6,527 bases of DNA. Source: an uncultured Eubacterium sp. GTDB lineage: Bacteria; Bacillota; Clostridia; Oscillospirales; Acutalibacteraceae. Of the stretch, positions 1 through 6,086 are shown piece by piece (the stretch's first letter is position 1; each line of letters begins with the position of its first letter). Made by a program: the position numbers and the translations under genes. The notes under the pieces were generated by a model. The model was not told the DNA's origin. It searched no databases and saw nothing but the letters and a program-made list of their open reading frames with translations. The DNA lies in contig CAJTMQ010000039.1 in assembly GCA_910577215.1 (NCBI GenBank), positions 1-6,527 on the forward strand, in the 5' to 3' direction.

Positions 1-137
1 AAAAATTAATCATTTTCATTAATACTAATTATATATTAAAACAGAATTTCTAACAATATTACTAATACAGATTTGTGTAAAACGATAAAATAATCAGCTT
101 TTTTTGTAAAATTTGCACATTCAAATATAATATAAAG

Positions 138-174
138 ATCCACAGTGTAAAGTAAATATCTTTACACTGTGGAT
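138..174 (-). terminator. Perfect 15-bp hairpin at the end of the DUF3781 operon
   Basis: Arms at 138-152 and 160-174 are exact reverse complements around a 7-base loop. The hairpin lies 28 bases past the stop codon of the last gene of the leftward operon. On the minus strand the stem is followed by a T-rich but interrupted tract (CTTTATATTATATTT), so an intrinsic terminator is the simplest reading, although the stem base is not followed by a clean U run. On the plus strand the following TTGTTTATT is also T-rich, so it could work both ways. The inner part (GTGTAAAG...CTTTACAC) resembles the dyad upstream of the WYL regulator gene, so a protein-binding role is also possible. The rest of 1-201 is AT-rich and shows no gene. 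Confidence 0.7.
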
Positions 175-201
175 TGTTTATTCATTATATATAATTTCCG
201 T

Positions 202-447
202 TTATTTTTGACTCTTTCTGTGTGCAGTTATTATTGTATAGCTATGCGCATTAACCGTAATGATGCAGTGTTCGGTTTCTGCATACCAGTTTTTTCCGGT
301 TCTGTATATAGTTTTTGCAGATAATATCTGCTTTTTACACCAATCAACAGCATCGACCGTATTTAAACAAAGATTTCTTTTAATCCGCTGCACTCCCATT
401 TCTGTTGTATGCAGCTTATCAATATTATTCAATAAATCATTATTCAT
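202..447 (-). CDS. DUF3781 domain-containing protein
   Basis: This is a small soluble protein of 81 residues, about the full length of the DUF3781 family, whose function is unknown. Features recognised as typical of the family are the N-terminal LLNNIDKLHTTEMG segment, the central DAVDWCKKQI helix, the GKNWYAE segment and the C-terminal INVNAHSYTIITAH-like strand (here ITVNAHSYTIITAH). There is no signal peptide or membrane segment. The frame can be extended three codons to a GTG at 456, but that codon lies inside the AGGTG ribosome binding site, so the ATG at 447 is preferred. This start is one base past the stop of the GyrI-like gene, which implies translational coupling. It is the last gene of a tight operon with GyrI-like and GNAT proteins. 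Family assignment is from memory of the family; no function can be given. Confidence 0.87.
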   Translation of the reverse strand: MNNDLLNNIDKLHTTEMGVQRIKRNLCLNTVDAVDWCKKQILSAKTIYRTGKNWYAETEHCIITVNAHSYTIITAHRKSQK

Positions 448-448
448 A

Positions 449-1087
449 TCATGCACCTATTTCTTTTATAGGATGCCTTATAACTGTCTTAAGTCTGCTT
501 TCATCACATCTTCTGGGATCGCTCAAATAAATTTCGTGATGCATTCTGCTTTCACTGAAATCACACACATACCCGTTTTTCAGTGCATAATCATTCATCA
601 CAGCAATCGTTTCAGGCTCATTATCATAAGAACCGATATGCATACACTGAACACAGACACCCTCTTCTACAGTTAAAAATTCAACCTTTGAAAAATCTGT
701 TTTCTTCTTCTTTTCTGCTTCTTGAACTGCCCAGTTAAAATCCTTTTCGGTTACAAAATCAGGCAGTCTTATCATGGATATAAAATTGAAATTCTCTTTA
801 TGAGAATAGTCTATTTCCTTCGTGCCGTTTTGCCACCAGAAGCCTTCAAGCGGAGGCACTACATATTCAAAAAAGCCGTCTATTTTGTAACTTCCCTTAT
901 AACTCATTTTAATTGTAAAAGCAATAGCATAAAGCATCCCTATTGAATCTTTATATTCACTGTACTCCTCATTTGGATTACCCTTGCCTCTTACTGCAAT
1001 ATAATTCATTTTCGGAACTGTAACAATGCTCGGCTTCCTTTTTGGCATATAAAATTCCTTGTATTCCTTCTTATAGTCAAACGCCAT
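449..1087 (-). CDS. GyrI-like small-molecule-binding domain protein
   Basis: This 212-residue protein carries a GyrI-like (SOUL/BacR-type effector-binding) domain without an attached DNA-binding domain. Family hallmarks in the sequence are an N-terminal PSIVTVPKMNYIAVRGKGNP strand (about residues 19-38), an EGFWWQNG motif near 81-88, and a C-terminal RMHHEIYLSDPRR motif at 181-193 whose Glu185 matches the conserved acidic residue of the ligand pocket. E. coli GyrI is shorter (about 157 residues); this longer form is a separate subfamily common in Firmicutes. Some stand-alone GyrI-like proteins have been reported to hydrolyse cyclopropanoid DNA-alkylating natural products, while others bind drugs. 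Which applies here cannot be told. The protein is probably cytosolic. Its start follows an AGGAG that overlaps the TAG stop of the acetyltransferase gene 8 bases upstream, so the two are coupled. Confidence 0.92.
   Translation of the reverse strand: MAFDYKKEYKEFYMPKRKPSIVTVPKMNYIAVRGKGNPNEEYSEYKDSIGMLYAIAFTIKMSYKGSYKIDGFFEYVVPPLEGFWWQNGTKEIDYSHKENFNFISMIRLPDFVTEKDFNWAVQEAEKKKKTDFSKVEFLTVEEGVCVQCMHIGSYDNEPETIAVMNDYALKNGYVCDFSESRMHHEIYLSDPRRCDESRLKTVIRHPIKEIGA
454..458 (-). promoter_or_regulatory. Ribosome binding site deciding the DUF3781 start
   Basis: AGGTG on the minus strand lies 6 bases before the ATG at 447. It includes the in-frame GTG at 456-454, so that GTG is unlikely to be the start. 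The site sits inside the last codons of the upstream gene, whose TGA stop is one base before the ATG. Confidence 0.65.
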
Positions 1088-1095
1088 ATTTTCTC

Positions 1096-1836
1096 CTATC
1101 CAAATAACTTTTTCGCCATATTTTTATTCAGAATTGTGTTTGTAAGAAATTTTCCATCTTTAAAAACTGCCCAGTTATTAAATATGCAGGGAACACTTTT
1201 GGCCTTTTCAAGAGAATCAATCTTTTCAAAATGGATTTTTATATTGCTTTCCTCACTGTATTCCTGCAGTTGCGTTATGCTGTGTGCTATATACGGGCAC
1301 TGCAGACTGTAAAATATAGTTATATCCTTACTATCTGTTTCCATAGACCTTGCATTACTGCAAAACTCAGGCACTTCATGATTAAAGGATAAAGCCAACA
1401 ATTCATAATCTCCTATTGAATCAACAGGCTCAAAGCCGTATTTCAAAAAGAATTTCTTTTCGGAAAGAAACGGCTTTTTCTTCTTTGAGGATATAACACA
1501 AACACCGTTTTTTCCTTGTTTTCTGCTATCTTCAATGGCATATTCAAGAAGTTCTCCGCCATAGCCGCTGCCTTTATATGAACCTGCAACCCACAAACAG
1601 TAGATATAAGTAAAGTTATTCCCCTTTACAGGTGTCCATGCACTTTCAAGCGGTGCATATTCGATAAATATCTTTCCGTTTGCATTTAATTTTCTGAAAA
1701 TATGCCCCTCGTCTATCCTTTGCTTCAGCCATTCCTTTTTTAAATTAACTCCGTACTGATGCTTTTTATCACTGATAGCACAGCAAAGATGCTCCTTATC
1801 AATATTTTCAGCAGTCAAATTTATATATTCAGCCAT
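1096..1836 (-). CDS. GNAT N-acetyltransferase with YoaP-like C-terminal domain
   Basis: This is a 246-residue fusion similar in size and layout to Bacillus subtilis YoaP (named as a likeness, not claimed as an ortholog). Residues about 1-150 are a GNAT acetyl-CoA-dependent acyltransferase. The acetyl-CoA pyrophosphate loop is visible as GSYKGSGYGG (85-94) after the LWV beta strand, and the motif B region ends in KYGFEPVD (132-139). Residues about 170-246 form the YoaP domain with a thioredoxin-like look: FYSLQCPY (175-182), with a single Cys180 where thioredoxins have CxxC, and VPCIF (215-219), which resembles the cis-proline loop. A GAGGTG ribosome binding site lies 5 bases before the ATG. 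It is the first gene of the tight trio with GyrI-like and DUF3781 proteins and follows the WYL regulator by 55 bases. The acceptor substrate is unknown. Confidence 0.93.
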   Translation of the reverse strand: MAEYINLTAENIDKEHLCCAISDKKHQYGVNLKKEWLKQRIDEGHIFRKLNANGKIFIEYAPLESAWTPVKGNNFTYIYCLWVAGSYKGSGYGGELLEYAIEDSRKQGKNGVCVISSKKKKPFLSEKKFFLKYGFEPVDSIGDYELLALSFNHEVPEFCSNARSMETDSKDITIFYSLQCPYIAHSITQLQEYSEESNIKIHFEKIDSLEKAKSVPCIFNNWAVFKDGKFLTNTILNKNMAKKLFG

Positions 1837-1864
1837 AATTTCACCTCAGGTCCATTATATAAAA

Positions 1865-1894
1865 TAAAATATGACAACAGTGTGTCATATTTTA
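1865..1894 (-). terminator. AT-rich 12-bp inverted repeat between the WYL and GNAT genes
   Basis: Arms 1865-1876 (TAAAATATGACA) and 1883-1894 (TGTCATATTTTA) are exact reverse complements around a 6-base loop. The WYL stop codon lies inside the stem. On the minus strand the stem runs into TTTTATATAA, which gives it terminator form, but the stem has only two G-C pairs and would be a weak terminator. It could be a leaky terminator or attenuator that lowers expression of the three downstream genes, or an operator. Confidence 0.45.
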
Positions 1895-2782
1895 ATAATT
1901 CTTTATACTTTTGTATAATTTTTCTCTTACTATATTCTTCAGTGCTTCAGGATAAAGCACCTTCGCATACTCGCCAAAGGATAAAATATAACCATACACC
2001 CAATCATTTTCAGGATATTGTGCACTTATGCGAAAGTTACCGTTTTCCATTATCTCAATATTGCTTTCTTCAAATTCATCATATACTCTGTAAGCCATTT
2101 CACGGCTTACTTCCATAACAAATGAAATTGTTTTTACCTTTCTGCTGCTATCCTGACGCTTTTCAGGCATTTTCCTATCAAAAGACCGCTCTGTAATTTC
2201 TATATCCTTAATTCGCGACAGCTTAAACATTCTGTAATCCTGCTTATGATCATCATAAGCAAACAGATACCACGCATTATATTTGAAGCAAATCTGAAGC
2301 GGTTCAACCTTTCTTTTGCTTTTTTCACCATACGAATTGAAATAAACAAATTTAATCTTTTTTGCCTGAAGTATTGCCTGCTTTATAGTTTCAAAACTGC
2401 TTTTCTGAACAGCAGATTTTCCCCACACTGTAAAATCAATATCAATCCAGTTTTTATTATCCTTATCAAAAACCGCTTTCATTTTATCAAACACCGCAAT
2501 GTCATTTGCACTCAGCTTATTAAAACCCTGCAAAGCAAAAAGTATCTGATTCTGTTCTTCCTCGGTGAACATTGCTTTATCCAGTTTATAGCCGTCCAGC
2601 AAAGATATTCCGCCGTTTTTTCCCTTAGTCATATACACCGGTACATTCATTGAGCTTAACAGCTCTATATCCCTGTAAATGGTTCTTACGGAAACCTCAA
2701 AACGTTCTGCCAGTTCCTTAGCAGCAACCGTTTTCTTTAGCATAAGTATATAAATAATACCAAATAATCGGTTATTTTTCAT
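1892..2782 (-). CDS. WYL-domain transcriptional regulator (YafY family)
   Basis: This 296-residue cytosolic regulator has the usual length and three-part layout of the family. An N-terminal winged helix-turn-helix covers about residues 1-60, with helix AAKELAERFEV then recognition helix SVRTIYRDIELL (31-42) and the wing KGKNGGISLL. The central WYL domain (about 135-205) contains the naming motif WYLFAYD at 171-177 and Arg184/Lys187 in the region expected to contact ligand. The C-terminal WCX extension covers about 215-292. WYL proteins act as repressors or activators that sense small molecules or nucleic acid ligands. An AGAGGA ribosome binding site precedes the ATG by 7 bases. A TGTAAAG/CTTTACA dyad 31-52 bases upstream is a candidate autoregulatory site. 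The gene probably controls itself and the three genes downstream, by position; its ligand is unknown. Confidence 0.94.
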   Translation of the reverse strand: MKNNRLFGIIYILMLKKTVAAKELAERFEVSVRTIYRDIELLSSMNVPVYMTKGKNGGISLLDGYKLDKAMFTEEEQNQILFALQGFNKLSANDIAVFDKMKAVFDKDNKNWIDIDFTVWGKSAVQKSSFETIKQAILQAKKIKFVYFNSYGEKSKRKVEPLQICFKYNAWYLFAYDDHKQDYRMFKLSRIKDIEITERSFDRKMPEKRQDSSRKVKTISFVMEVSREMAYRVYDEFEESNIEIMENGNFRISAQYPENDWVYGYILSFGEYAKVLYPEALKNIVREKLYKSIKNY

Positions 2783-2812
2783 TACTGTGTCCTCTTTTTT
2801 CGGTATGTCACA

Positions 2813-2834
2813 TGTAAAGGTATACCACTTTACA
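2813..2834. promoter_or_regulatory. Candidate operator dyad upstream of the WYL regulator gene
   Basis: TGTAAAG (2813-2819) and CTTTACA (2828-2834) form a perfect 7-bp inverted repeat with an 8-base spacer, and the spacer region contains a GGTATACC palindrome. It sits in the 60-bp gap between the CMD remnant and the WYL gene. No T run follows, so it does not look like a terminator. On the minus strand the spacer also contains TGGTATACC, a possible extended -10 element, which would place the dyad over the promoter as expected for repression. That it is an operator is inferred. Confidence 0.45.
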
Positions 2835-2842
2835 CAAATGTT

Positions 2843-3151
2843 TTATATTTCCGCCGCCTCATTCACACAGCGCAGTGCATTCAGGCTGCGCGGATAACCT
2901 ATATATGGCAGACACTGAGAAATTATTTTTATTAAAAACGCTTTATGATTACCGATTTTCATATTAGCTGCCGCGTGGCTTGTAAGCTGAGGCTCACAGC
3001 CGCCCTGTGCAGCAAGAAAGCAGAATGTAATCATTTCCCGCTGCTGATAATCAAGACCTGTTCTTGTATAATAATCTCCGAAACAGTTTGCTGCAAGCCA
3101 ATAATTGATGTGTCTGCTCTCTTCGGCACCTGATTTCCAGAAATCTCTCAT
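2843..3151 (-). pseudogene. CMD-family protein, 3' fragment of a broken gene
   Basis: These 102 residues match the C-terminal half of a clostridial carboxymuconolactone decarboxylase (CMD)-family protein. They include DFWKSGAEESRHINYWLAAN (3-22), the linker FGDYYTRTGLDYQQREMITF and a complete second CMD repeat with LAAQGGCEPQLTSHAAAN, ending YIGYPRSLNALRCVNEA. Translating the same frame upstream of this ATG gives VDIFGEG, which also fits the family, and then a TAG at 3175-3173. The ATG is therefore an internal methionine of the ancestral protein. GGAG five bases before the ATG, formed by the ancestral Gly-Glu-Gly codons, could serve as a chance ribosome binding site, and the ATG overlaps the stop of the 5' fragment as ATGA, so the half could still be made by coupled translation. 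CMD proteins (AhpD-like fold) include decarboxylases and peroxidase partners; any activity here is doubtful. Confidence 0.82.
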
Positions 3152-3387
3152 TCCCTCTCCGAAAATATCAACCTAGCCTTAAATGCTTCAGCACCCTGAC
3201 AGCCAAGAAGTGCCGCAAGAATAGCCATAAAGCGTGTCTTATCATCTAAATCATCATTGTTTACAACCTCATCAAAAGCAAAATTACTGAAAAATTCATT
3301 AAACTCAGGGTCTGTTTCCGAAAAATCCAAGCCTTTTCCCGAAAACATTTTAGTTTGATATTCCCCTGCAAAATCCGAAATACTCAT
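3148..3387 (-). pseudogene. CMD-family protein, 5' fragment of a broken gene
   Basis: This 79-residue fragment has the N-terminus of the same CMD-family protein: PEFNEFFSNFAFDEVVNNDD, then LDDKTRFMAILAALLGCQGAEAFKA, which is the start of the first CMD repeat. After about position 3175 the reading frame no longer fits the family; the last eight residues (RLIFSERE) are out-of-frame translation of DNA that encodes DIFGEG in the next frame. The family protein as I recall it is about 250 residues, so some 60-70 central residues, including most of the first repeat, are missing. The frame can start five codons earlier at an ATG overlapping the cupin stop (TAATG, 3402), but GGGAAG 7 bases before the ATG at 3387 favours the later start. 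It follows the cupin gene in one operon. Confidence 0.8.
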
Positions 3388-3394
3388 TTTATCA

Positions 3395-3400
3395 CTTCCC
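3395..3400 (-). promoter_or_regulatory. Ribosome binding site favouring the later CMD start
   Basis: GGGAAG on the minus strand lies 7 bases before the ATG at 3387. The earlier in-frame ATG at 3402 has no good site at the right distance; its nearest purine run (GGAA) is about 14 bases away. Confidence 0.5.
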
Positions 3401-3401
3401 A

Positions 3402-3809
3402 TTAAAGATTGTTATATTCCTCATCACTTACAGGCTCGCACCATTCAGATGATGTATTTTCACCTGGCACTTCAACCGCAATATGAACAAACCAGCTATC
3501 CTTGGCTGCACCGTGCCAATGCTTAACACCTGCAGGAATATGAACCACATCACCTGCATTCAGCTCCTGTGCAGGCTTTCCCCATTCCTGATACCAGCCT
3601 TTTCCGCCTGTGCAAAGAAGAATCTGTCCGCCGCCTTTATCCGCCTTGTGAATATGCCAGTTATTACGGCAGCCGGGCTCAAAGGTTACATTACCAATCA
3701 CTACACCCTCGGTTGAAAGCATATTAAGATAGCTTTTACCAACAAAAAATTCACCAAAAGGGTTTTCCTCGCCCTTTTCAAAAATAACACTATTACTTAA
3801 ATCAGACAT
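3402..3809 (-). CDS. Cupin domain-containing protein
   Basis: This 135-residue single-domain cupin is probably cytosolic and metal-binding. Cupin motif 1 is seen as NNWHIHKADKGGGQILLCTGGKG, with His52 and His54 as metal ligands and Gln62 where many cupins have Glu; I recall Gln as normal in this subfamily. Motif 2 is GDVVHIPAGVKHWHG, with His97 and His99. The Trp-rich WYQEWGKPAQEL strand and AVEVPGE ending are also typical of cupins found beside, or fused to, CMD-family proteins in Clostridia. An in-frame TTG at 3824 is rejected because it overlaps the GAGGG ribosome binding site; the ATG at 3809 is used. A sigma-A-like promoter lies just upstream. The stop overlaps the first possible ATG of the broken CMD gene by one base. 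The substrate is not known. Confidence 0.93.
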   Translation of the reverse strand: MSDLSNSVIFEKGEENPFGEFFVGKSYLNMLSTEGVVIGNVTFEPGCRNNWHIHKADKGGGQILLCTGGKGWYQEWGKPAQELNAGDVVHIPAGVKHWHGAAKDSWFVHIAVEVPGENTSSEWCEPVSDEEYNNL

Positions 3810-3817
3810 TATAAAAT

Positions 3818-3822
3818 CCCTC
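3818..3822 (-). promoter_or_regulatory. Ribosome binding site deciding the cupin start
   Basis: GAGGG on the minus strand lies 8 bases before the ATG at 3809. The upstream in-frame TTG (3824-3822) overlaps this site, so it is very unlikely to be the start. Confidence 0.7.
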
Positions 3823-3843
3823 AAAAAATTAAATGATAAGTGT

Positions 3844-3872
3844 ATTATACAGCCATATGAAGAAAATTACAA
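3844..3872 (-). promoter_or_regulatory. Sigma-A-like promoter of the cupin/CMD operon
   Basis: On the minus strand, TTGTAA (3872-3867) and a consensus TATAAT (3849-3844) are separated by 17 bases. Transcription would start near 3837, leaving a leader of about 28 bases before the cupin ATG. The -35 box abuts the alpha-galactosidase terminator stem, so the two transcription units are separated cleanly. Both hexamers and spacing are read directly; activity is inferred. Confidence 0.7.
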
Positions 3873-3899
3873 ATGCCCCCGAATCAATCGGGAGCATTT
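3871..3899 (-). terminator. Intrinsic terminator after the alpha-galactosidase gene
   Basis: A 12-base stem, AAATGCTCCCGA paired with TCGGGGGCATTT on the minus strand with one wobble pair, encloses a 5-base loop. It begins 8 bases after the alpha-galactosidase TAA. The 3' side on the minus strand continues TTTGTAATTTTCTT, an interrupted U run. On the plus strand the stem is followed by TTCTTAATTATTTTTCTT, so it could also stop antisense transcription. Confidence 0.8.
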
Positions 3900-3906
3900 T
3901 TCTTAA

Positions 3907-5991
3907 TTATTTTTCTTCCAAAATCAGTATTCTGTTGTAATTCACACCACGTATATGAGCAGAAATTCCAACCTCCATAAGGTAAGCACCGCTCTTTACA
4001 ATTATTTCACCGTCAAACTCAAAGGTGTAACACTTATCTTTATCAAGACCGTCAAAGCGAAGCGGAATTCTCTTTTTATAAAATCTTGTTCCGTTGGCTG
4101 CAATGAATACAACACTCTTTGTTTTATCATCATTAACATACTGATTCATCAGCACCTCATCTTCATCAATATCAAGAATACGATAAAGATTGCCGAACTG
4201 AACAAGTGAACGTATTTTTTTATAAAGAGCGATATTCTTTTTGCAGATTTCCAAATCCCCGCTGCTGTATTTTGTTAGATTTCCGCCTATGCCAAGTGCA
4301 CCCTGCATTGCAATATTAAATCTGAAATCAAGTGAAGCAGGCTTATTGATTCCCTCAATATCCGTTACCCATGCACGCATTGCTTTGAGCGGACGGAGCA
4401 TGGAAAAGCCCTTCTGAATAACCATTCTGTCTATAGCATCGGTATTATCACTTGTCCATACCTGATCATAGTGCTGCAATGCTCCAATATCGGATCTGCC
4501 GCCGCCTGAAGCACAACTTTCAAAAGCTACTTCAGGGTGCTTTTCCTTAAGCCTGTCAACAATATCATATACCGCCTTTGTGTGAAGATACCAGATCATT
4601 TTTGGATAATCAAGGTTCTCGGCACCTGTTTCGGAAAGCGGTCTGTTCATATCCCATTTAATGTATTTAATATTGTTATTTGAAAGTAAATCATCAAGAA
4701 GATTGAAAATGTATTCCTGAACATCCCGCCTTGTCATATTAAGAACAAGCTGGTTGCGAAGCTCACTTGCCATTCTTGTGTCATAATGATAAGCCCAATC
4801 GGGGTGAGCACGGAACAAATCACTGTCTGCATTAACCATTTCAGGCTCAACCCAGATACCGAAATCCATTCCAAGGTCATTAACATTTTTAATTAAATCT
4901 CCGAGACCGTTCGGGAATTTATCTTTATTAACAAACCAGTCACCAAGTCCTGCGTGGTCATCATTTCTCTTGCTGAACCAGCCGTCATCCATAACGAAAA
5001 GCTCAACACCCATATCAGCGGCAAGCTTTGCAAGGGCAGACTGATTTTCACTGTTAACATCAAACCATACTGCTTCCCATGAATTATATAAAACAGGAAG
5101 CGGCTTATCATTGAACTGCTTGGGGAACACATAATCAACAGCAAATTTGTTCATCTGGCGGCTCATTTCACCGAAGCCCTGCGTTAATCCGCAGAACACC
5201 TTAGGAGATTCAAAGGTTTCGCCGCCCTTTAAGCAATATTCAAAATCAAAATCATTAAAGCCTATTGATGTTCTGGTAATTCCGTATAGATCCCTTGAAG
5301 CAGATACCTTGAAATTTCCGCTGTAGGCAAATGCACCGAAATACACATCTCCTGATTTTTCATCTGCATTCTGATGAGCGATAAAATACGGTGAATTTGT
5401 ATGAGAGGATATACCCTTCCTGCTTTCAAAAACAAGACTGCCGCCGTCGAGCACATTGCTTGTCTGCAGAAATTCTCCTCCCCATGCACCGTTTGTGTTT
5501 TTAAATGTATACGGTTTAACGGACGGAAATGAGAATTCAGCACAGAAAAGCCTTTCTGCAACAATTGACTCGCTGCCTGTATTTTTAAGAGTTATCCATC
5601 TTGAAATAATATCAAGCCCGTCAAAAATCTGATAATTCAGTGTAATTTCAAGAGGATAATGATTATCTGCAAAATGAAGCTTCAAAAGATTATCCTCTGC
5701 CTCATAACCAAGATATTTAACATTGATTTCACGGCATTTATCCGAAAATTCAACCTTTAAATCACATTCACGGTAAACTGTTGAACCGAAAAACGTGTAT
5801 TCCTGCTTGAATTCATCAAGCATTGTGTGATTGGAATTTTCATCACCTATTTTTTCAACAAAATAATCATCTGCATTACATTTTTTGCCCCAATGAAGAT
5901 GATGATTGTAGCCGTAATCATCAACACCTAAAACATAGTGGGTGTTTTTTGTTTCAAGAATAAAAACATTGTTCTTTACAATAACAGCCAT
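3907..5991 (-). CDS. Alpha-galactosidase, glycoside hydrolase family 36
   Basis: This 694-residue enzyme releases terminal alpha-1,6-linked galactose from melibiose, raffinose or stachyose with retention of configuration. Its length is close to that of bacterial GH36 enzymes (about 720-740). An N-terminal beta-supersandwich domain (about 1-290) leads into a TIM barrel (about 295-610) and a C-terminal beta domain (about 615-694). Visible active-site motifs are LFVMDDGWF (331-339, substrate-binding Asp335/Asp336), IKWDMNRP (444-451, nucleophile Asp447), ESCASGGGRSD (491-501) and VWTSDNTDA (511-519, acid/base probably Asp515). All expected catalytic residues are present and the frame is intact. 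No signal peptide is seen, so it should act in the cytosol on imported oligosaccharides; no transporter gene lies in the window. GGAGG sits 5 bases before the ATG. The AraC-family gene upstream is the likely regulator. Confidence 0.97.
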   Translation of the reverse strand: MAVIVKNNVFILETKNTHYVLGVDDYGYNHHLHWGKKCNADDYFVEKIGDENSNHTMLDEFKQEYTFFGSTVYRECDLKVEFSDKCREINVKYLGYEAEDNLLKLHFADNHYPLEITLNYQIFDGLDIISRWITLKNTGSESIVAERLFCAEFSFPSVKPYTFKNTNGAWGGEFLQTSNVLDGGSLVFESRKGISSHTNSPYFIAHQNADEKSGDVYFGAFAYSGNFKVSASRDLYGITRTSIGFNDFDFEYCLKGGETFESPKVFCGLTQGFGEMSRQMNKFAVDYVFPKQFNDKPLPVLYNSWEAVWFDVNSENQSALAKLAADMGVELFVMDDGWFSKRNDDHAGLGDWFVNKDKFPNGLGDLIKNVNDLGMDFGIWVEPEMVNADSDLFRAHPDWAYHYDTRMASELRNQLVLNMTRRDVQEYIFNLLDDLLSNNNIKYIKWDMNRPLSETGAENLDYPKMIWYLHTKAVYDIVDRLKEKHPEVAFESCASGGGRSDIGALQHYDQVWTSDNTDAIDRMVIQKGFSMLRPLKAMRAWVTDIEGINKPASLDFRFNIAMQGALGIGGNLTKYSSGDLEICKKNIALYKKIRSLVQFGNLYRILDIDEDEVLMNQYVNDDKTKSVVFIAANGTRFYKKRIPLRFDGLDKDKCYTFEFDGEIIVKSGAYLMEVGISAHIRGVNYNRILILEEK

Positions 5992-6022
5992 AAGCGCCTC
6001 CGCTATTTATTTTTTTGCATAT

Positions 6023-6050
6023 ATTATCACATAAACAAACAAAAGGGTAA
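6023..6050 (-). promoter_or_regulatory. Possible promoter of the alpha-galactosidase gene
   Basis: On the minus strand, GATAAT (6028-6023) is preceded by TGT, forming an extended -10 (TGTGATAAT). A weak -35 match, TTACCC (6050-6045), lies 16 bases upstream. The start of transcription would be near 6016, about 25 bases before the ATG. A weak -35 box fits a promoter that needs an activator such as an AraC-type protein, but the region is AT-rich and chance matches are likely. Confidence 0.45.
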
Positions 6051-6056
6051 TGGAAT

Positions 6057-6072
6057 ATGTTTTATAAAACAT
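6057..6072. promoter_or_regulatory. 16-bp perfect palindrome upstream of the alpha-galactosidase gene
   Basis: ATGTTTTATAAAACAT is an exact dyad with no spacer, placed just upstream of the possible -35 box in the 95-bp gap after the AraC-family gene. It has only two G-C pairs and no T tract of its own, so it is a poor terminator. A regulator-binding site is the better reading. AraC-type proteins more often bind direct repeats, so a different regulator is possible. Confidence 0.4.
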
Positions 6073-6086
6073 TAAAAATATCACAT

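Noticed and set aside
62..70. Short AT-rich repeats in 1-130 as an origin or attachment site
   Set aside because: No ordered iterons, DnaA-box cluster or duplicated core was found; the pattern fits plain AT-rich intergenic DNA.
448..456. GTG at 456 as the DUF3781 start, overlapping the GyrI-like gene
   Set aside because: The GTG lies inside the AGGTG ribosome binding site of the ATG at 447, and relatives begin at the MNN segment.
260..676. Open frame of 138 codons on the plus strand
   Set aside because: It lies antisense to the DUF3781 and GyrI-like genes, has a composition like reverse-strand translation, and shows no family motif or ribosome binding site.
1842..1882. TATAAT at 1854-1859 (minus strand) as a promoter for the GNAT gene
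   Set aside because: The implied transcription start falls on the ribosome binding site (1842-1847), and the TTGTCA upstream is only 12 bases away. It is more likely chance in AT-rich DNA.
1759..2653. Plus-strand open frames of 119 and 135 codons across the GNAT and WYL genes
   Set aside because: Both are antisense to well-recognised genes and rich in Phe/Ile/Cys/Ser as expected of shadow frames; no recognisable domains.
3810..3824. TTG at 3824 as the cupin start
   Set aside because: The TTG overlaps the GAGGG ribosome binding site of the ATG at 3809, and known relatives start at MSDL.
4893..5564. Minus-strand frames of 83 and 100 codons within the alpha-galactosidase gene
   Set aside because: They are out-of-frame readings inside an intact, well-conserved GH36 gene.
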